Part shown: piece by piece, positions 52,906 to 62,689 of the stretch
How positions within the stretch are numbered: position 1 is the stretch's first letter
How the letters are laid out: each line of letters begins with the position of its first letter
NCBI GenBank assembly: GCA_905221605.1
Contig: CAJNDS010002524.1
Coordinates: 903,634 to 967,633, forward strand
Direction of reading: 5' to 3'
DNA from: Symbiodinium natans
Lineage: Eukaryota > Sar > Dinophyceae > Suessiales > Symbiodiniaceae
Length of the DNA: 64,000 nucleotides
The notes under the pieces: generated by a model
Database searches by the model: none
Told to the model about the DNA's origin: nothing
The model's input: the letters and a program-made list of their open reading frames with translations, nothing else
Position numbers and translations under genes: made by a program

Positions 52906-53910
52906 AATGTTGCACCCGGTTTAGTGGATGGGACCGCTATTATGCGATGTTCCGGAAATCTTATATAGAACCCCCCATTGTTTAGGGTGGTCCTCAATTA
53001 TGCGATGTTGCCGGGCCTGGGATGAAGGGCGGGGGGCCCGGGAGCCAAAAACTAAAACAAAAATTGAAAAAGAAACTCCGGATTTTTTGGTGTCCAGCTT
53101 TATTTAGATTCCTTTTAAAATTTCATTACGGAACAGGCCCCCCCAAACAATTTTCCAAGGGAGTAGCCCACGAGCTGCCCTGATTCGCTTTAGCAAGTTG
53201 TTTCGGTGGCCCGCATTATTGCGGAGCCCGGCCTCCCATGAGCTACAAAGCCTGGAAAGCTTAGGGTTTAGGGTTTAAGGTTTAGGGTTTAGGGTTTAGG
53301 GTTTAGGGTTTGAAAGCTTGAAAGCTTGCCCTCAACCCTCGACCCCTAGCCGCCCTACACCCAGCCCCGTCCCAGACCCTAACCCACATTATTCAGGTTC
53401 CCGGAAAACCCCAAAATTGGTTGGGGGGGGGGACTCCTGGACACTAAAGCGAGTCCAGCATTACTACCTTTTTTTTATCATCCCTATTCAGGACTGTTAG
53501 AACAAGGGGGAACATCCCAACCCTAAACCCTAAAAACTGAATCTCCTCTTCTATAAGGGGGGGAACGCCCAACCCTAAACCGCAAACCCGAAACCTGAAG
53601 CTCTTAAAAGCCCCCCTCCGAACGAACCCCTAAGAACCCTCAAGTGTTTTCAGGAGCCTTGAGGGCCCCTTAAGAAGCTTAGGGTTTAGGGTTTAGGGTT
53701 TAGGGTTCAGGGTTCAGGGTTTTGGGTTTTGGGTTTAGGGTGTAGGGGTACCCCTCAAGACCCCTTAGGAACCCTTGGTACCCCCAAACCCGAAAGATTG
53801 AGAACCCAAAAACTCCAAGATGAGTAAAGCCCTAAACCCTAAACCCTAAACCCTAAACCCTAAACCCTAAACCCTAAACCCTAAACCCTAAACCCTAAAA
53901 CAAATCCAAG
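52906..53910. other. No gene seen
   Basis: Two related blocks with GGACCGCTATTATGCGATGT (52930) and GGTCCTCAATTATGCGATGT (52990), telomere-like tracts at 53263-53310, 53680-53720 and 53827-53898, and partial H2 arms at 53488-53520. Confidence 0.5.
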
Positions 53911-53975
53911 ATGAGCTGATCAAGAAGGGCATGCAGCCGGAGCACGTGGCTGCCAAAGGCTTCAAACGGGTTGAG
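53911..53975 (+). CDS. Candidate exon, possibly 3'-terminal
   Basis: After AATCCAAG it reads ELIKKGMQPEHVAAKGFKRV then Glu. It may end at a GA donor (53976) or run two codons further to the TAG at 53979-53981. Entry phase 1. Confidence 0.45.
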
Positions 53976-54055
53976 GATTAGGGTTTAGGGTTTAGGGTTT
54001 AGGGTTTAGGGTTTAGGGTTCCGAAATTTAGGGATTTAGGGTTTAGGGTTTAGGG

Positions 54056-54320
54056 AAAGTTTAGGGTTTTGGAGGTTTTTGGGTTTTGGAGGTTTGGGGT
54101 TTTGGAGGTTTAGGGTGTTGGAGGTTTAGGTTTTGAGGTTTGGGGTTTGGAGGTTTGGGGTTTGCGGGTATAGCGTTTGGAGGTTTAGGGTTTAGAGGTT
54201 TGGGGTTTGGAGGTTTAGGGTTTGGAGGTTTAGGGTTTGGAGGTTTAGGGTTTAGAGGTTTGGAGTTTTAAGGTTTGGAGGTTTGGAGGGTTGGGGTTTT
54301 GAGGTTGGGGCTTAGGGTTT
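54056..54320 (+). repeat. GGTTTAGGGTTTGGA minisatellite
   Basis: Units of about 14-16 bp alternate GGAGGTTT with AGGGTTT/GGGGTTT, a compound derived from the telomere-like heptamer. Confidence 0.85.
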
Positions 54321-54425
54321 GGGGTTTGGGGTTTGCGGGTTGGGCGCGTTTTCCGGTTTTGGGCGATTCGAGGGGGCTGGGGCTTTGCAGCCCAAAACCC
54401 TAAACCCTAAACCGAGTTCGGCGCG

Positions 54426-54554
54426 ATGGCCTCAAGTTTGCTTCGATATCTGCCGAAAAAATGTGTAGATATGATCGGGGTCCCCAGTCTGTCGCCTGAG
54501 GAGCACGTGCAAAAAGGGAACGCTTACACCCTTCTGTTGTGGTATAGACCTAAG
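54426..54554 (+). CDS. Candidate first exon
   Basis: The ATG at 54426 opens 43 codons, MASSLLRYLPKKCVDMIGVP then SLSPEEHVQK and GNAYTLLLWYRPK, followed by AAG|GTGAGT, the strongest donor in the window. Third positions are less GC-rich than in other exons. No family recognised. Confidence 0.5.
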
Positions 54555-54978
54555 GTGAGTATAGTGCCGAAGCATCAAAAAGCAACAAGTTGTTCGTTAG
54601 CAGTTTCGTTAACCCTCAGGCTCCCAAAAGCCTGCGAAATTGAAATCATCCGTCGTAAATGGCACAATATACATAATTCCATATTCTTACAATATTCAAA
54701 TAGTCATCGTATCTATGACATATAGAATATAGACCCCAAACCCTGAGAATCTAAGAAATATTCAGGGGTAGGGTCAATTCCTTCCTGCTAAGAGGTTAAG
54801 GGGTATATGGGTTTTGTATGTTGAATTCTTCTAAACCCTAAACCCTAAACCCTGAACCGCCTAAACCCCAAACCCTAAGCCCTAAACCCTAACATGTGCG
54901 GGGTATGTTGAACTATTCTTAGAGAGAATGAACTGGAGGGTTTCAGGGTGTTGGGAAGTCGCCGCTCACTGCCACCAG

Positions 54979-55031
54979 GTTTGCCTGGGAACAAGGGAGT
55001 CAACCGCGCCTGCGCGACCTGGCCCTGCAAG
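54979..55031 (+). CDS. Candidate exon
   Basis: It is bounded by ACTGCCACCAG and CAAG|GTTTAG. It reads FAWEQGSQPRLRDLALQ. Entry phase 2, exit phase 1. Confidence 0.5.
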
Positions 55032-55197
55032 GTTTAGGAGTTAGGGTTTAGGGTTCATGTTAGGATGCGGTGATGAGGAACCATGGTGGACATTGATTTT
55101 CTTGTTATGGGGTTAGGTTTGGGGGGTTGGGGGTTTGGGGGTTTAGGGTTTTGGTTTAGAGGTATCCCGTATAGTGCTAGGTTACTCTGAAAAATAG

Positions 55198-55311
55198 GTA
55201 TACACCGCCGAAGGGCACCCTGACTTCACGGACCCAACACCAGGCACTGAGCTTGACCAGGAAACTGTGGCAACGCCCGAAGAGAGGTGCCTAAAGCGCA
55301 CTAAGAACAGT
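55198..55311 (+). CDS. Candidate exon, 38 codons
   Basis: After AAAATAG it reads VYTAEGHPDFTDPTPGTELD then QETVATPEERCLKRTKNS, ending at a GT donor. Acidic then basic; no domain recognised. Phases 0 and 0. Confidence 0.55.
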
Positions 55312-55322
55312 GTTGTGTGGAG

Positions 55323-55423
55323 TTTAGGGTTTAGGGTTTAGGGTTTAGGGTTTAGGGTTTAGGGTTTAGGGTTTAGGGTTTAGGGTTTAGGGTTTAGGGT
55401 TTAGGGTTTAGGGTTTAGGGCTG
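55323..55423 (+). repeat. TTTAGGG tract, about 14 units
   Basis: Pure heptamers beginning 12 bases after the preceding donor. Confidence 0.95.
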
Positions 55424-55710
55424 TAGTCACTGTAGTTTAGAATAGAGTTTCAGGTGGAATTAGTGCCCCCCCCCCCCCTCTGCCCCCCTATGCACCAAAT
55501 TGACCAATCCCGAATATCTTCCTTTCAACAACCCTTTTGAGCCCTCTGAGTCACCTTCTACACCCGTTTGAGTCTAACAAGGACGCAAGGTACTTCCCCT
55601 GCTGAAATTGTTCTCAACTGAAAACCCTAGACCCTAAACCCTAAACCCTAAAAAGGTTTGAGGGCTTTCGGGCCCAAGGTTTGGACCCTAAGCCCCAAAC
55701 CCTAAAACTG

Positions 55711-55814
55711 GGGATGTTCCCGTCTACACTAACCGTCCTTAATAGGGATGATAGTAGGGGGGGTACTTGCAATCCTTTTTTAAGGACTGCTAGCATGAGG
55801 GCGCGTATCCCAAC
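55711..55814. mobile_element. H2 hairpin element
   Basis: It has GGATGTTCCCGTCTACACTA and AAGGACTGCTAGCATGAGGG with a terminal ATCCCAAC. An H6 block follows at 55855-55925. Confidence 0.65.
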
Positions 55815-55925
55815 CCGAAGCCCCAAGCCCGATAGACCCTACATACATGTCTCCTTTGTGGTGCTTTACCGTAACTTTAGATCCTTAGCCTTTCTGGGTT
55901 TATTGGGTTTCTTAATATGGCAGTA

Positions 55926-56296
55926 ATTCAATCCTAAACCCTAAACCCTAGACCCTAAACCCTAAACCCTAAACCCTTCTGAGTGCAACCAAGTTCTCAT
56001 CCTGGCTCAGGTGCTGGTGCGCTTCGAGCTGAGTCAAGACAGCTAGGCCCGTGCGATGCTCATGACTCATGCGAACCTTACAGCGGTGCGCCTCCGAAGC
56101 TGGGGTTTGGGGTTTGGGGTTTGGGGTTAGGGTTTAGGGTTTAGGGTTTAGGGTTTAGGGTTTAGGGTTTAGGGTTTAGGGTTTAGGGTTCAAACGGTTT
56201 AGAGTTCAACCTATATATTCATCCTTCCAGAGTTCCCACGCTTCCCCCTTTCTGCAGTACCTGTATTCACTCCACACTCCCACTATAGGCTTTGAG
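55926..56296. other. Tracts and a possible small exon
   Basis: CCCTAAA (55934-55976) and TTTAGGG (56130-56190). VLVRFELSQDS after CTGGCTCAG at 56010 may be an exon, at low confidence. Confidence 0.45.
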
Positions 56297-56395
56297 CTGA
56301 CTTTGTGGGCTGCCCTACTGGTCAGGAGAATGACGTCGAACGTGTGTCTAGCCTTGCGATTGGAGAAGTACGCCTGCACAGCTTGTTCAACATCC
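56297..56395 (+). CDS. Candidate exon, 32 codons
   Basis: It is bounded by CTTTGAG and a GTAGGC donor. It reads DFVGCPTGQENDVERVSSLA then IGEVRLHSLFNI, very protein-like. Entry phase 1, exit phase 1. No family recognised. Confidence 0.55.
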
Positions 56396-56897
56396 GTAGG
56401 CTTTCGCCAAACGCAGTAGACCTAAACCCTAAACCCTAAGCCCTAAGCCCTAAACCCTAAACCCTAAACCCACCTATGCCCGGAGAAGCCCAAAGTCTGC
56501 ACCCTGAACACGTACGGAAAATGCCTACTTACTCTGAGGCCTGGGGCCTACAAAGGCACAGATAAGAAACCCTGAGCCAACTCCCAAACCCGTAACCCTT
56601 AACCCTAAACCCTAAACCCTAAACCCTTAACCGTAAACCCTATATTTATGTTGGGCTGTATATGGAGCCCTTGGCAAAGAGCTTTTGGAAGTGAAAATGT
56701 GGTGGACTGCTTCGACCTACGGAACCATGCCCCAAACTGCAAACCCTAAGTCCTCAACCCTGTAAACCCTAAACCCTACAAACCCTGTAAACCCTGTATA
56801 CCCTATAAATCCTAAACCCTAAACCCGAAACCCGAAACCCGAAACCCTAAACCCTAAACCCCTACCCTAGAAAGAAGGCCTATGTAAGTTTGAACAG

Positions 56898-56927
56898 GTC
56901 GCCGCATCCTCACCGCCACGGCCCAGG
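56898..56927 (+). CDS. Candidate small exon
   Basis: After TTTGAACAG it reads RRILTATAQ, with a GC donor or a longer open continuation (GKGSHVPQ). Confidence 0.35.
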
Positions 56928-57261
56928 GCAAGGGCAGCCATGTGCCTCAGGGTTTACAGGGTTTACAGGGTTTACAGGGCTTAGGGTTTAGGGTTTTAGG
57001 GTTTAGGGTTTAGAGGTTCGCTTGAGCGTTTATACGGCTAAACTGGCAACCCCCGTTCTTCAGATTACGTTCCTTGCAGGCTCAAACGGCAGGGAGAGTT
57101 TAGGGTTCAGGGGTTCAGGGTCTACAGGGCAGGGTTTACCACCCGTCTTTTCCGGAGTCCCCGACCATCAACCCTCTAAGCTCCCAACTCTAAACCTACA
57201 GGGCTTCATTCCCCAAGCTGGAGACCTAAGCCCGGAACCTGTCAGGGCTTCCGAGGTTTAT

Positions 57262-57304
57262 TTATGTGTGTGTGTGTGTGTGTCTGTCTGTCTGTCTGTC
57301 TGTG
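57262..57304 (+). repeat. GT then GTCT microsatellite
   Basis: About nine GT followed by six TGTC units. Confidence 0.9.
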
Positions 57305-57570
57305 TTTCGGGCCTGGGATTCATCTTATTATTTTTTTCTTGGGGGGGGGGGGGGGAAGGAGGGAGGGTTCATGTGTCTGGGGTGTTTGGGGGCCTAGGGT
57401 CTCAGGTCTGACACCACTTCTGGGTGATTAAACAAGGTGCATTCAGCAGTTTTTTTGCGCAATGTTCCACCAAGCCAGGGGTTTCGTTTAGGGTTAAGGG
57501 TTTAGGGTCTAGGGTTTAGGGTTTAGGGTTTTTTGCCCTAAACCCTAAACCCTAAACCCGAAATCCCAAG

Positions 57571-57628
57571 CCCTCGCCAGCGACACCCCAGCCTCGCTTC
57601 GACTGAAGCGAGCAATGCTTGCTCAGAG
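57571..57628 (+). CDS. Candidate exon ending at an H1 element
   Basis: It reads LASDTPASLRLKRAMLAQ, ending CAGAG|GCTTAC (GC donor). Entry phase 1, exit phase 2. The H1 element begins two bases after the donor. Confidence 0.45.
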
Positions 57629-57631
57629 GCT

Positions 57632-57806
57632 TACTTGCAGGTTCCTTTGGGTACTTACAAGTAGGGTTTAGGTTTGAGGGTCTCAACCCTAAACCCTAAA
57701 CCCTCAACCCTAAACCCTCAAGTGATTAGCAGGGCAACGATGGTTACAGCCTTGCTGAGGGCACTTACACAACCCTGCTTGCAAGTATCCATGAACCTTC
57801 AAGTAG
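57632..57806. mobile_element. H1 element, probable intron, with nested tract
   Basis: The arms are TACTTGCAGGTTCCTTTGGG and ATCCATGAACCTTCAAGTAG. CCCTAAA units (57685-57720) interrupt it. The right arm ends in AG and an open frame continues (NFDGQ). Confidence 0.6.
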
Positions 57807-57809
57807 TAA

Positions 57810-58630
57810 CTTCGATGGACAAGTTCTTAAGGGGTTACTGCGGGGCTAGCGAACCTACTTATAAAGGCCTTCTTTGGGTTCCCCAAGCCCTAAGCCCCTG
57901 GAGAACTGGCTGACTCCGAAGTCCAAAAACAGCAGGGCTCCTCCCCAAGTCCCCCCGAACCCCCAGAGTCTTAGGGTTTCGAGTTTAGGGTTTAGGGTTT
58001 AAGGATTAGGGTTTCGAGTTTAGGGTTAGGGGCCAGGGTGAAGGATTTATCCCCTGCCGGCAGGCAAAATTCGCTTGGCGATGCTCAGTGGCGCCGTTTA
58101 CATCTGCAATTACTTTCTGGTTGATGGGTGCAGGGTTGAGGTTTAGGAAATCAGAATCTTGGTCCAAGGTTTTGCAGATTTTGTAGCCGCATGCTGATCG
58201 GCGAACAAACGCTGGTAACTTGGCATGCGTAGAGATTTCAATATGATGGCCACCGTCAGTCCGTAATGATGTGCACTGGCGATGAGTGCCGCCTACTGGC
58301 TTGTACAGTGAGGTTGAGGTCATTTATTGTGTCACTATCAGCGTAACATCCCTAATAGTTCTATGGTCTTACATTCTTTCATAGGGCTAAGGTCGCTGTC
58401 CCTTAAACACTCAACCCTAAAGTCCAATCCTTGGGTTGGGGTCCCCCCCCTTCCCGAGCCAGTGAATTCGATTCAGCGTCCACATGCGAAAACAGAATCA
58501 GGAGTTGGGCCCTTAAGCCTTTAGGGTTTAGGGTTTAGGGTTTAGGGTTTAGGGTTTAGGCTTTAGGGCGGGTTTGGCGTAGCTTGTTCTAGGGCCTAGG
58601 GTCTGCGTGCAGTAGGCTGCAGGGTGTAGG
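57810..58630. other. No + strand gene seen
   Basis: An antisense frame at 58006-58323 (105 codons) is open and of mixed composition but has no start context or splice support. A TTTAGGG tract lies at 58520-58560. Confidence 0.4.
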
Positions 58631-58631
58631 G

Positions 58632-58760
58632 TACTTGGAGCTTCAGGGTACTTCTAACCCCAATTATAACTGCACTTATAAGCCTCCTACGAAGTCCCCG
58701 AAGTAGGTTACAAGTAGACTTATAGAAAGGGGGTTCTAGGTACCCATGAACCTCCAAGTA
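58632..58760. mobile_element. H1 hairpin element
   Basis: The arms are TACTTGGAGCTTCAGGGTAC and GTACCCATGAACCTCCAAGTA less one base. Complete and well paired. Confidence 0.75.
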
Positions 58761-59082
58761 AAGATCTGCCCTAAGGCTCTTGGGCCCTCAAAACCCCAGG
58801 AATTGAGACCCCAGAACCCTCCTTAGGAGGTACCAGTTCCTCTGTAGGAGGTTCCTTGGAGCCTTAAGGAAGTAGAGATCTGGGTAGGGTCGCTTCTCTG
58901 GTTGACCATCGTGGTGCTTCGCGTGTGCTTCTGAACCCAGCGAGGTCCAGGTGCCTTGAGACCTCTTAAGGGTTTAGGGTTTAGGGTGAAACCCTCAGCG
59001 GTGGCGTTGTAGGATGTGGGGCTGTCCGGTTTTCAGGGTTCAGGCCGGTTTTAGAGTTGGTAGGGTAAGTTAGGGTTGTAGG

Positions 59083-59157
59083 TTGGGATGTTCCCCCCTT
59101 ATACTAACAGCTACTAGCAGTCCTTAACAGGGATTATAGTATCCCCTATTCGAATCC
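59083..59157. mobile_element. H2 left half truncated by a CCCTAAA tract
   Basis: GTTGGGATGTTCCCCCCTTA and CAGTCCTTAACAGGGATTAT are present. The right half is replaced by CCCTAAA units from 59157. Confidence 0.65.
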
Positions 59158-59305
59158 CTAAACCCTAAACCCTAAAACCTAAACCCTAAACCCTAAACCC
59201 TAAATTTAAACCCTAAACCCTAAACCCTAAACCCTAAACCCTAAACCCTAAACCCTAAACCCTAAACCCTAAACCCTAAACCCTAAACCCTAAACCCTAA
59301 ACCCT
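59157..59305 (-). repeat. CCCTAAA tract, about 20 units
   Basis: Nearly pure, with one AAATTTAAA interruption at 59202. It directly abuts the H2 half-element. Confidence 0.95.
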
Positions 59306-59537
59306 GGACCTGGTGCGCTTGATCAGGTTCAGGGTGCACCGGCACGGCAGCCTATACCCTAAACCACCCTAAGCCCGGAGTACTGGAAAAAGGGTTTAGG
59401 GCTAGGGTTTCGGGTTTCGGGTTAGGGCTAGGGTTTAGGGTTTAGGGTTTCGAGTTTAGGGTTAAGGGTTGGGGCTTGGGGTTTCGGGTTTCGGAACTCC
59501 ATGGCGCCCCTTGTAACCCGCTGTCCCTTGCCGCCAG

Positions 59538-59580
59538 GTGACATTCCTGAAAGACCGGTCCGTGCGTGAGGGCCGGCTGG
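59538..59580 (+). CDS. Candidate exon
   Basis: It follows CCCTTGCCGCCAG and reads VTFLKDRSVREGRL, ending at G|GTGGAT. Entry phase 0, exit phase 1. Confidence 0.5.
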
Positions 59581-59689
59581 GTGGATTTAGGGCTTAGGAA
59601 GTGTTGCGGATTAGAGGGTTTAGGGTTTAGGGTTTCGGGTTTAGAGTTCAGGGAGTTAGGGATTTGGAAGATTTCTTAGTAGCTGAGTG

Positions 59690-59760
59690 AGTACACTTTA
59701 CACTTTTTGGGATACTATAATCCCCTATAGAACTGAAAGTGTACACTTTTGGGGGGGGCT
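59690..59760. repeat. Short hairpin repeat
   Basis: AGTACACTTTACACTTTTTG and AAAGTGTACACTTTTGGGG surround GATACTATAATCCCC. Not assigned to a family. Confidence 0.5.
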
Positions 59761-59817
59761 TATGAACTCGGCAACTAAGATTTGGGGTTTAGAGGGTTTA
59801 GGGTTTGGGGCTTGCAG

Positions 59818-60381
59818 GAATGCATGGATGCTTTCATCTAGGACGAAACTGTTTACTGCTGAGGAAGTTTCAGGTTTTGGGAGTTAGGGTTTACAAGAAG
59901 GTAAACCCTAAACCCTAAACCCTAAACCCTAAACCATGTGTAATTAGGACCTATAAGCGGAGCTTTGCTTTAGGGTTTAAGGTTTAGGGTTCGGGGTTTG
60001 AAGTTTACAGCTGAAGGCTTAATCCGAAGAAGAAGATTCCACCCCAGTAAGCCCGAACAAAGTGCCAGATCCCTGTACATGCTGAGCTCCACTCGTCTTG
60101 GCTTGTGTTGCCCTACCTGACCTAGCCAGCCCTTGAAGTTTAAACTGTAGTTTTTTTTGGTTTCCGTATGTGGTCGGAATAGTGAAGTTTGACCTCTTTT
60201 TGCTTACTCCGGATATTGGAGAAGTAGGTTGCCAAAATAGCAAGAAACCTGTATCCCTAAACCACTTGGGGGATTCTTAGTAGACCATGCGGCTTTCGGT
60301 TATAAGATGTTGGCCGGAGCTGAGATGGCGCTCAAGTTGCCTATGCAAGCGGAAACGTGGGCCATCGTCTTCAGAGCTTAA
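59818..60381 (+). CDS. 3' end of a gene: two joined exons
   Basis: Exon 59818-59873 follows GGCTTGCAG, reads NAWMLSSRTKLFTAEEVS and exits in phase 1 at TCAG|GTTTTG. Exon 60284-60381 follows TTCTTAGTAG, enters in phase 1 (making Asp), reads HAAFGYKMLAGAEMALKLPM then QAETWAIVFRA, and ends at TAA. The junction gives SDHAAF. The intron carries CCCTAAA (59903-59935) and a short TTTAGGG-like stretch. I do not recognise the family. Confidence 0.6.
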
Positions 60382-60465
60382 AGAGCCGTCATGGCTGTGG
60401 CTTGAAGGTTGGGGAGGGATGGGGGTGGTGAGAATGCAGGGCCTACTGAGCGCAGGGTTTAGATT

Positions 60466-60580
60466 TACTTGGAGGTTCATGGATACTTATGAGTAGGGTT
60501 ATGCAGGGGTTAACTATGGTTAGAACCTTCGGTAGGGTACTTAAAACCCTACTTGCAACATACCCATGAACCTCCACGTA
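60466..60580. mobile_element. H1 hairpin element
   Basis: The arms are TTACTTGGAGGTTCATGG and CCCATGAACCTCCACGTA, with inner GTAGGGTTATGCAGGGG/CGGTAGGGTACTTAAAACCC. Confidence 0.7.
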
Positions 60581-60654
60581 CGCCTTGGGTTTCAGTTGAT
60601 CTCAATCTGGGGCCGCGTTGGGGAACCCTAAAGCTAGACTGCCCTCGAGAAGTC

Positions 60655-60950
60655 TTAGGGTTTAGGGTTTAGGGTTTAGGGTTTAGGGTTTAGGGTTTAG
60701 GGTTTAGGGTTTAGGGTTTAGGGTTTTGGGTTGTAACTTGTGAGGAACCATCAAAAATGTAATCTTCAGCAGGGGCTTCCAGGAATAGTTGGTAGTTCTA
60801 GGATTTAGGGGTTTAGGGTTTAGGCTTTAGGGTTTAGGGTTAAGGGGTAGTTGCATGGTCCTTAGTGTGGTCCCTTCCCTCCCTCAAAAGGTTCTGACGT
60901 ATGGGCCCTTGGGTCGTTCGGGGTATGTAAGGGGTATATCAGGGTGCCCT
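60655..60950. repeat. TTTAGGG tract then H3 copy 3
   Basis: Ten TTTAGGG units (60655-60725), and the H3 blocks GCATGGTCC, TATGGGCCCTTGGG and GGGGTATATCAGGG at 60850-60950. Confidence 0.6.
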
Positions 60951-61077
60951 TTTACCGGCCCGTATTCAGTTTGTTTTGTTTGTTCAAGTTCAGCTTTGGT
61001 TGTTTAGGGCTTCAAAGAGTACATGCAACTCGCTTGACCCTTAACCAGGGAGACCCCCCCAACCCCCCCAAACCCCA

Positions 61078-61275
61078 ACCCCTAAACCCTAACCCGAAAC
61101 CCTACACCCTAAACCCTAAACCTTGAACCCTAAACCCTAAACCCTAAACCCTAAACTCTAAACTCTAAACCCTAAACCCTAAGCCTAAACCCTAAACCCT
61201 AAACCCTAAACCCTAAACCCTAAACCCTAAACCCTAAACCCTAAACCCTAAACCCTAAACCCTAAACCCTAAACC
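61078..61275 (-). repeat. CCCTAAA tract, about 25 units with variants
   Basis: Variants (CCCTACA, CTCTAAA) at the start pass into a pure run of about 12 units at 61185-61275. Confidence 0.95.
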
Positions 61276-61319
61276 CTTCGCCTTGAAAACTCCTTTTTAG
61301 GGATTTGGGGCCCGAATAG

Positions 61320-61377
61320 ATGTACGCTCCGCTCGGCTCAGCCACCGGTGTGACGAAGCCCAGGACTCCAAAGCCCG
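61320..61377 (+). CDS. Candidate exon, frame uncertain
   Basis: It lies between GAATAG and CG|GTTTAG. Phase 1 reads VRSARLSHRCDEAQDSKA; phase 0 would start MYAPLGSATGVTKPRTPKP. Both are open. Confidence 0.4.
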
Positions 61378-61448
61378 GTTTAGGGTTTAGGGTTTAGGGT
61401 TTAGGGTTTAGGGTTTAGGGTTTAGGGTTTAGGGTTTAGGGTTTAGGG
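61378..61448 (+). repeat. TTTAGGG tract starting at a donor
   Basis: Ten pure units; the first supplies the GT. Confidence 0.9.
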
Positions 61449-61765
61449 AAGCCCCCCTGACTTCTGGATCCGTCCCTCCACTCCCTAGCGGCCTAAACTC
61501 AAGCTCCAACACACTATGAACCTTACCAAGCCCCCTGAACCTTGAGGCCCCTCCGAAGCCCGAAGAACTAAACCCGCGAACCCTAAACCCTAAACCCTAA
61601 ACCCTAAACCCTAAACCCTAAACTGGCCCTAAACCCTAAACCCGAAACCCTCAACTTTAACCATCCAAAGACTAGGCCTCGCCAAAGTAGACGGGGGTGG
61701 GCCGACGCCATGACTCGCGGACGCGTGACCACAACGGTCACCCGGCCCCAGCTGGCTCCAAACTT

Positions 61766-62045
61766 TGTGGTGCTTTACTGTACCTTGATCCTTAGCCAAA
61801 CCCTGTATCCAGAACTGGGTTTTGGAGTTTAGGGTTTAGGATTTAGGGTTCATTGTGTAGGGTTTAGGGTTTTGGAGTACTGTACTTTATTACTTTTTTT
61901 GGTTTTGGGTTCCGATTATAGCTACTTTACCTAAAAAGTATATACTTTTTTCTAGGGTCTATCTACTCCGAAGCAGGGTTTAGGTCCTTAGCCTTTTTGG
62001 GTTTATTTGGGTTTCCTAGTAAGGCAGCTAAGTTTTTTTAATATT
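61766..62045. mobile_element. H6 element with internal insertion
   Basis: The H6 left part (TTTGTGGTGCTTTACTGTAC, 61766) is separated from its right part (GGGTTTATTTGGGTTTCC, 61997) by a segment with ACCTAAAAAGTATATACTTT that recurs at 63868-63985. Confidence 0.55.
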
Positions 62046-62129
62046 ATAGCTACCCTCCTAAGTGCAGCCATGCAAAGGCTTCAAGGCTTTAAGGCCCTGG
62101 CAGAATACACTCTCAGGGCTTAATTACTT

Positions 62130-62680
62130 GGATTTAGTGGTTTTTTTCTTTTAATTGATCAAAACTAAATAAAAAACATCAAATTTTTAATTCACTAGTT
62201 AATCAGATTAAGTGGACTAAGTGCATCAGTTCAATGAACAAAAATGTTGTTTCGTTTAAATAAGGAAATCGAACCAGTCAGTGTCTTTTTGGCTCATGCA
62301 AACTTTGATGCCCTGCATTTAGGCTCACACCGTGCCTTTGCGCTGTAAAACATTCCCAATGTGTTTTGGCATGGGAGTCAACTGACTTAAACTATGTAAA
62401 CTATTGAAATGGACTAAAAAAAGTTTAAAAAAAAGGCAAATAAATGAACCAAATTGCTAAATGTAAGGAAAGCAATTAAACTAATTAAAGTATTTAAATT
62501 TCTTCAATGAATTTCAATACGTTTAAACGATTTAATTTAACTAAAATGCGTAAACCAATTAGAAAAATGGATTGCTTGAATGATGTACACTTGTAACCAA
62601 TTAAGAATAATGAAAATGTGTAAACTGAATTAAACTGAGTAGACTCAATTACGAAAATGAATTTAAAACAGACAGCCTGG
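62130..62680. other. AT-rich island
   Basis: About 550 bases rich in AATTAA, TTTAAA and AAACTAA words, contrasting with the GC-rich surroundings and free of telomere-like tracts. Stops in all frames rule out a long coding region. Confidence 0.8.
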
Positions 62681-62689
62681 GCTCCGCAG

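Noticed and set aside
58006..58323. 105-codon antisense frame
   Set aside because: Mixed composition is attractive, but there is no start context, splice support or recognised domain, and all supported exons are on the + strand.
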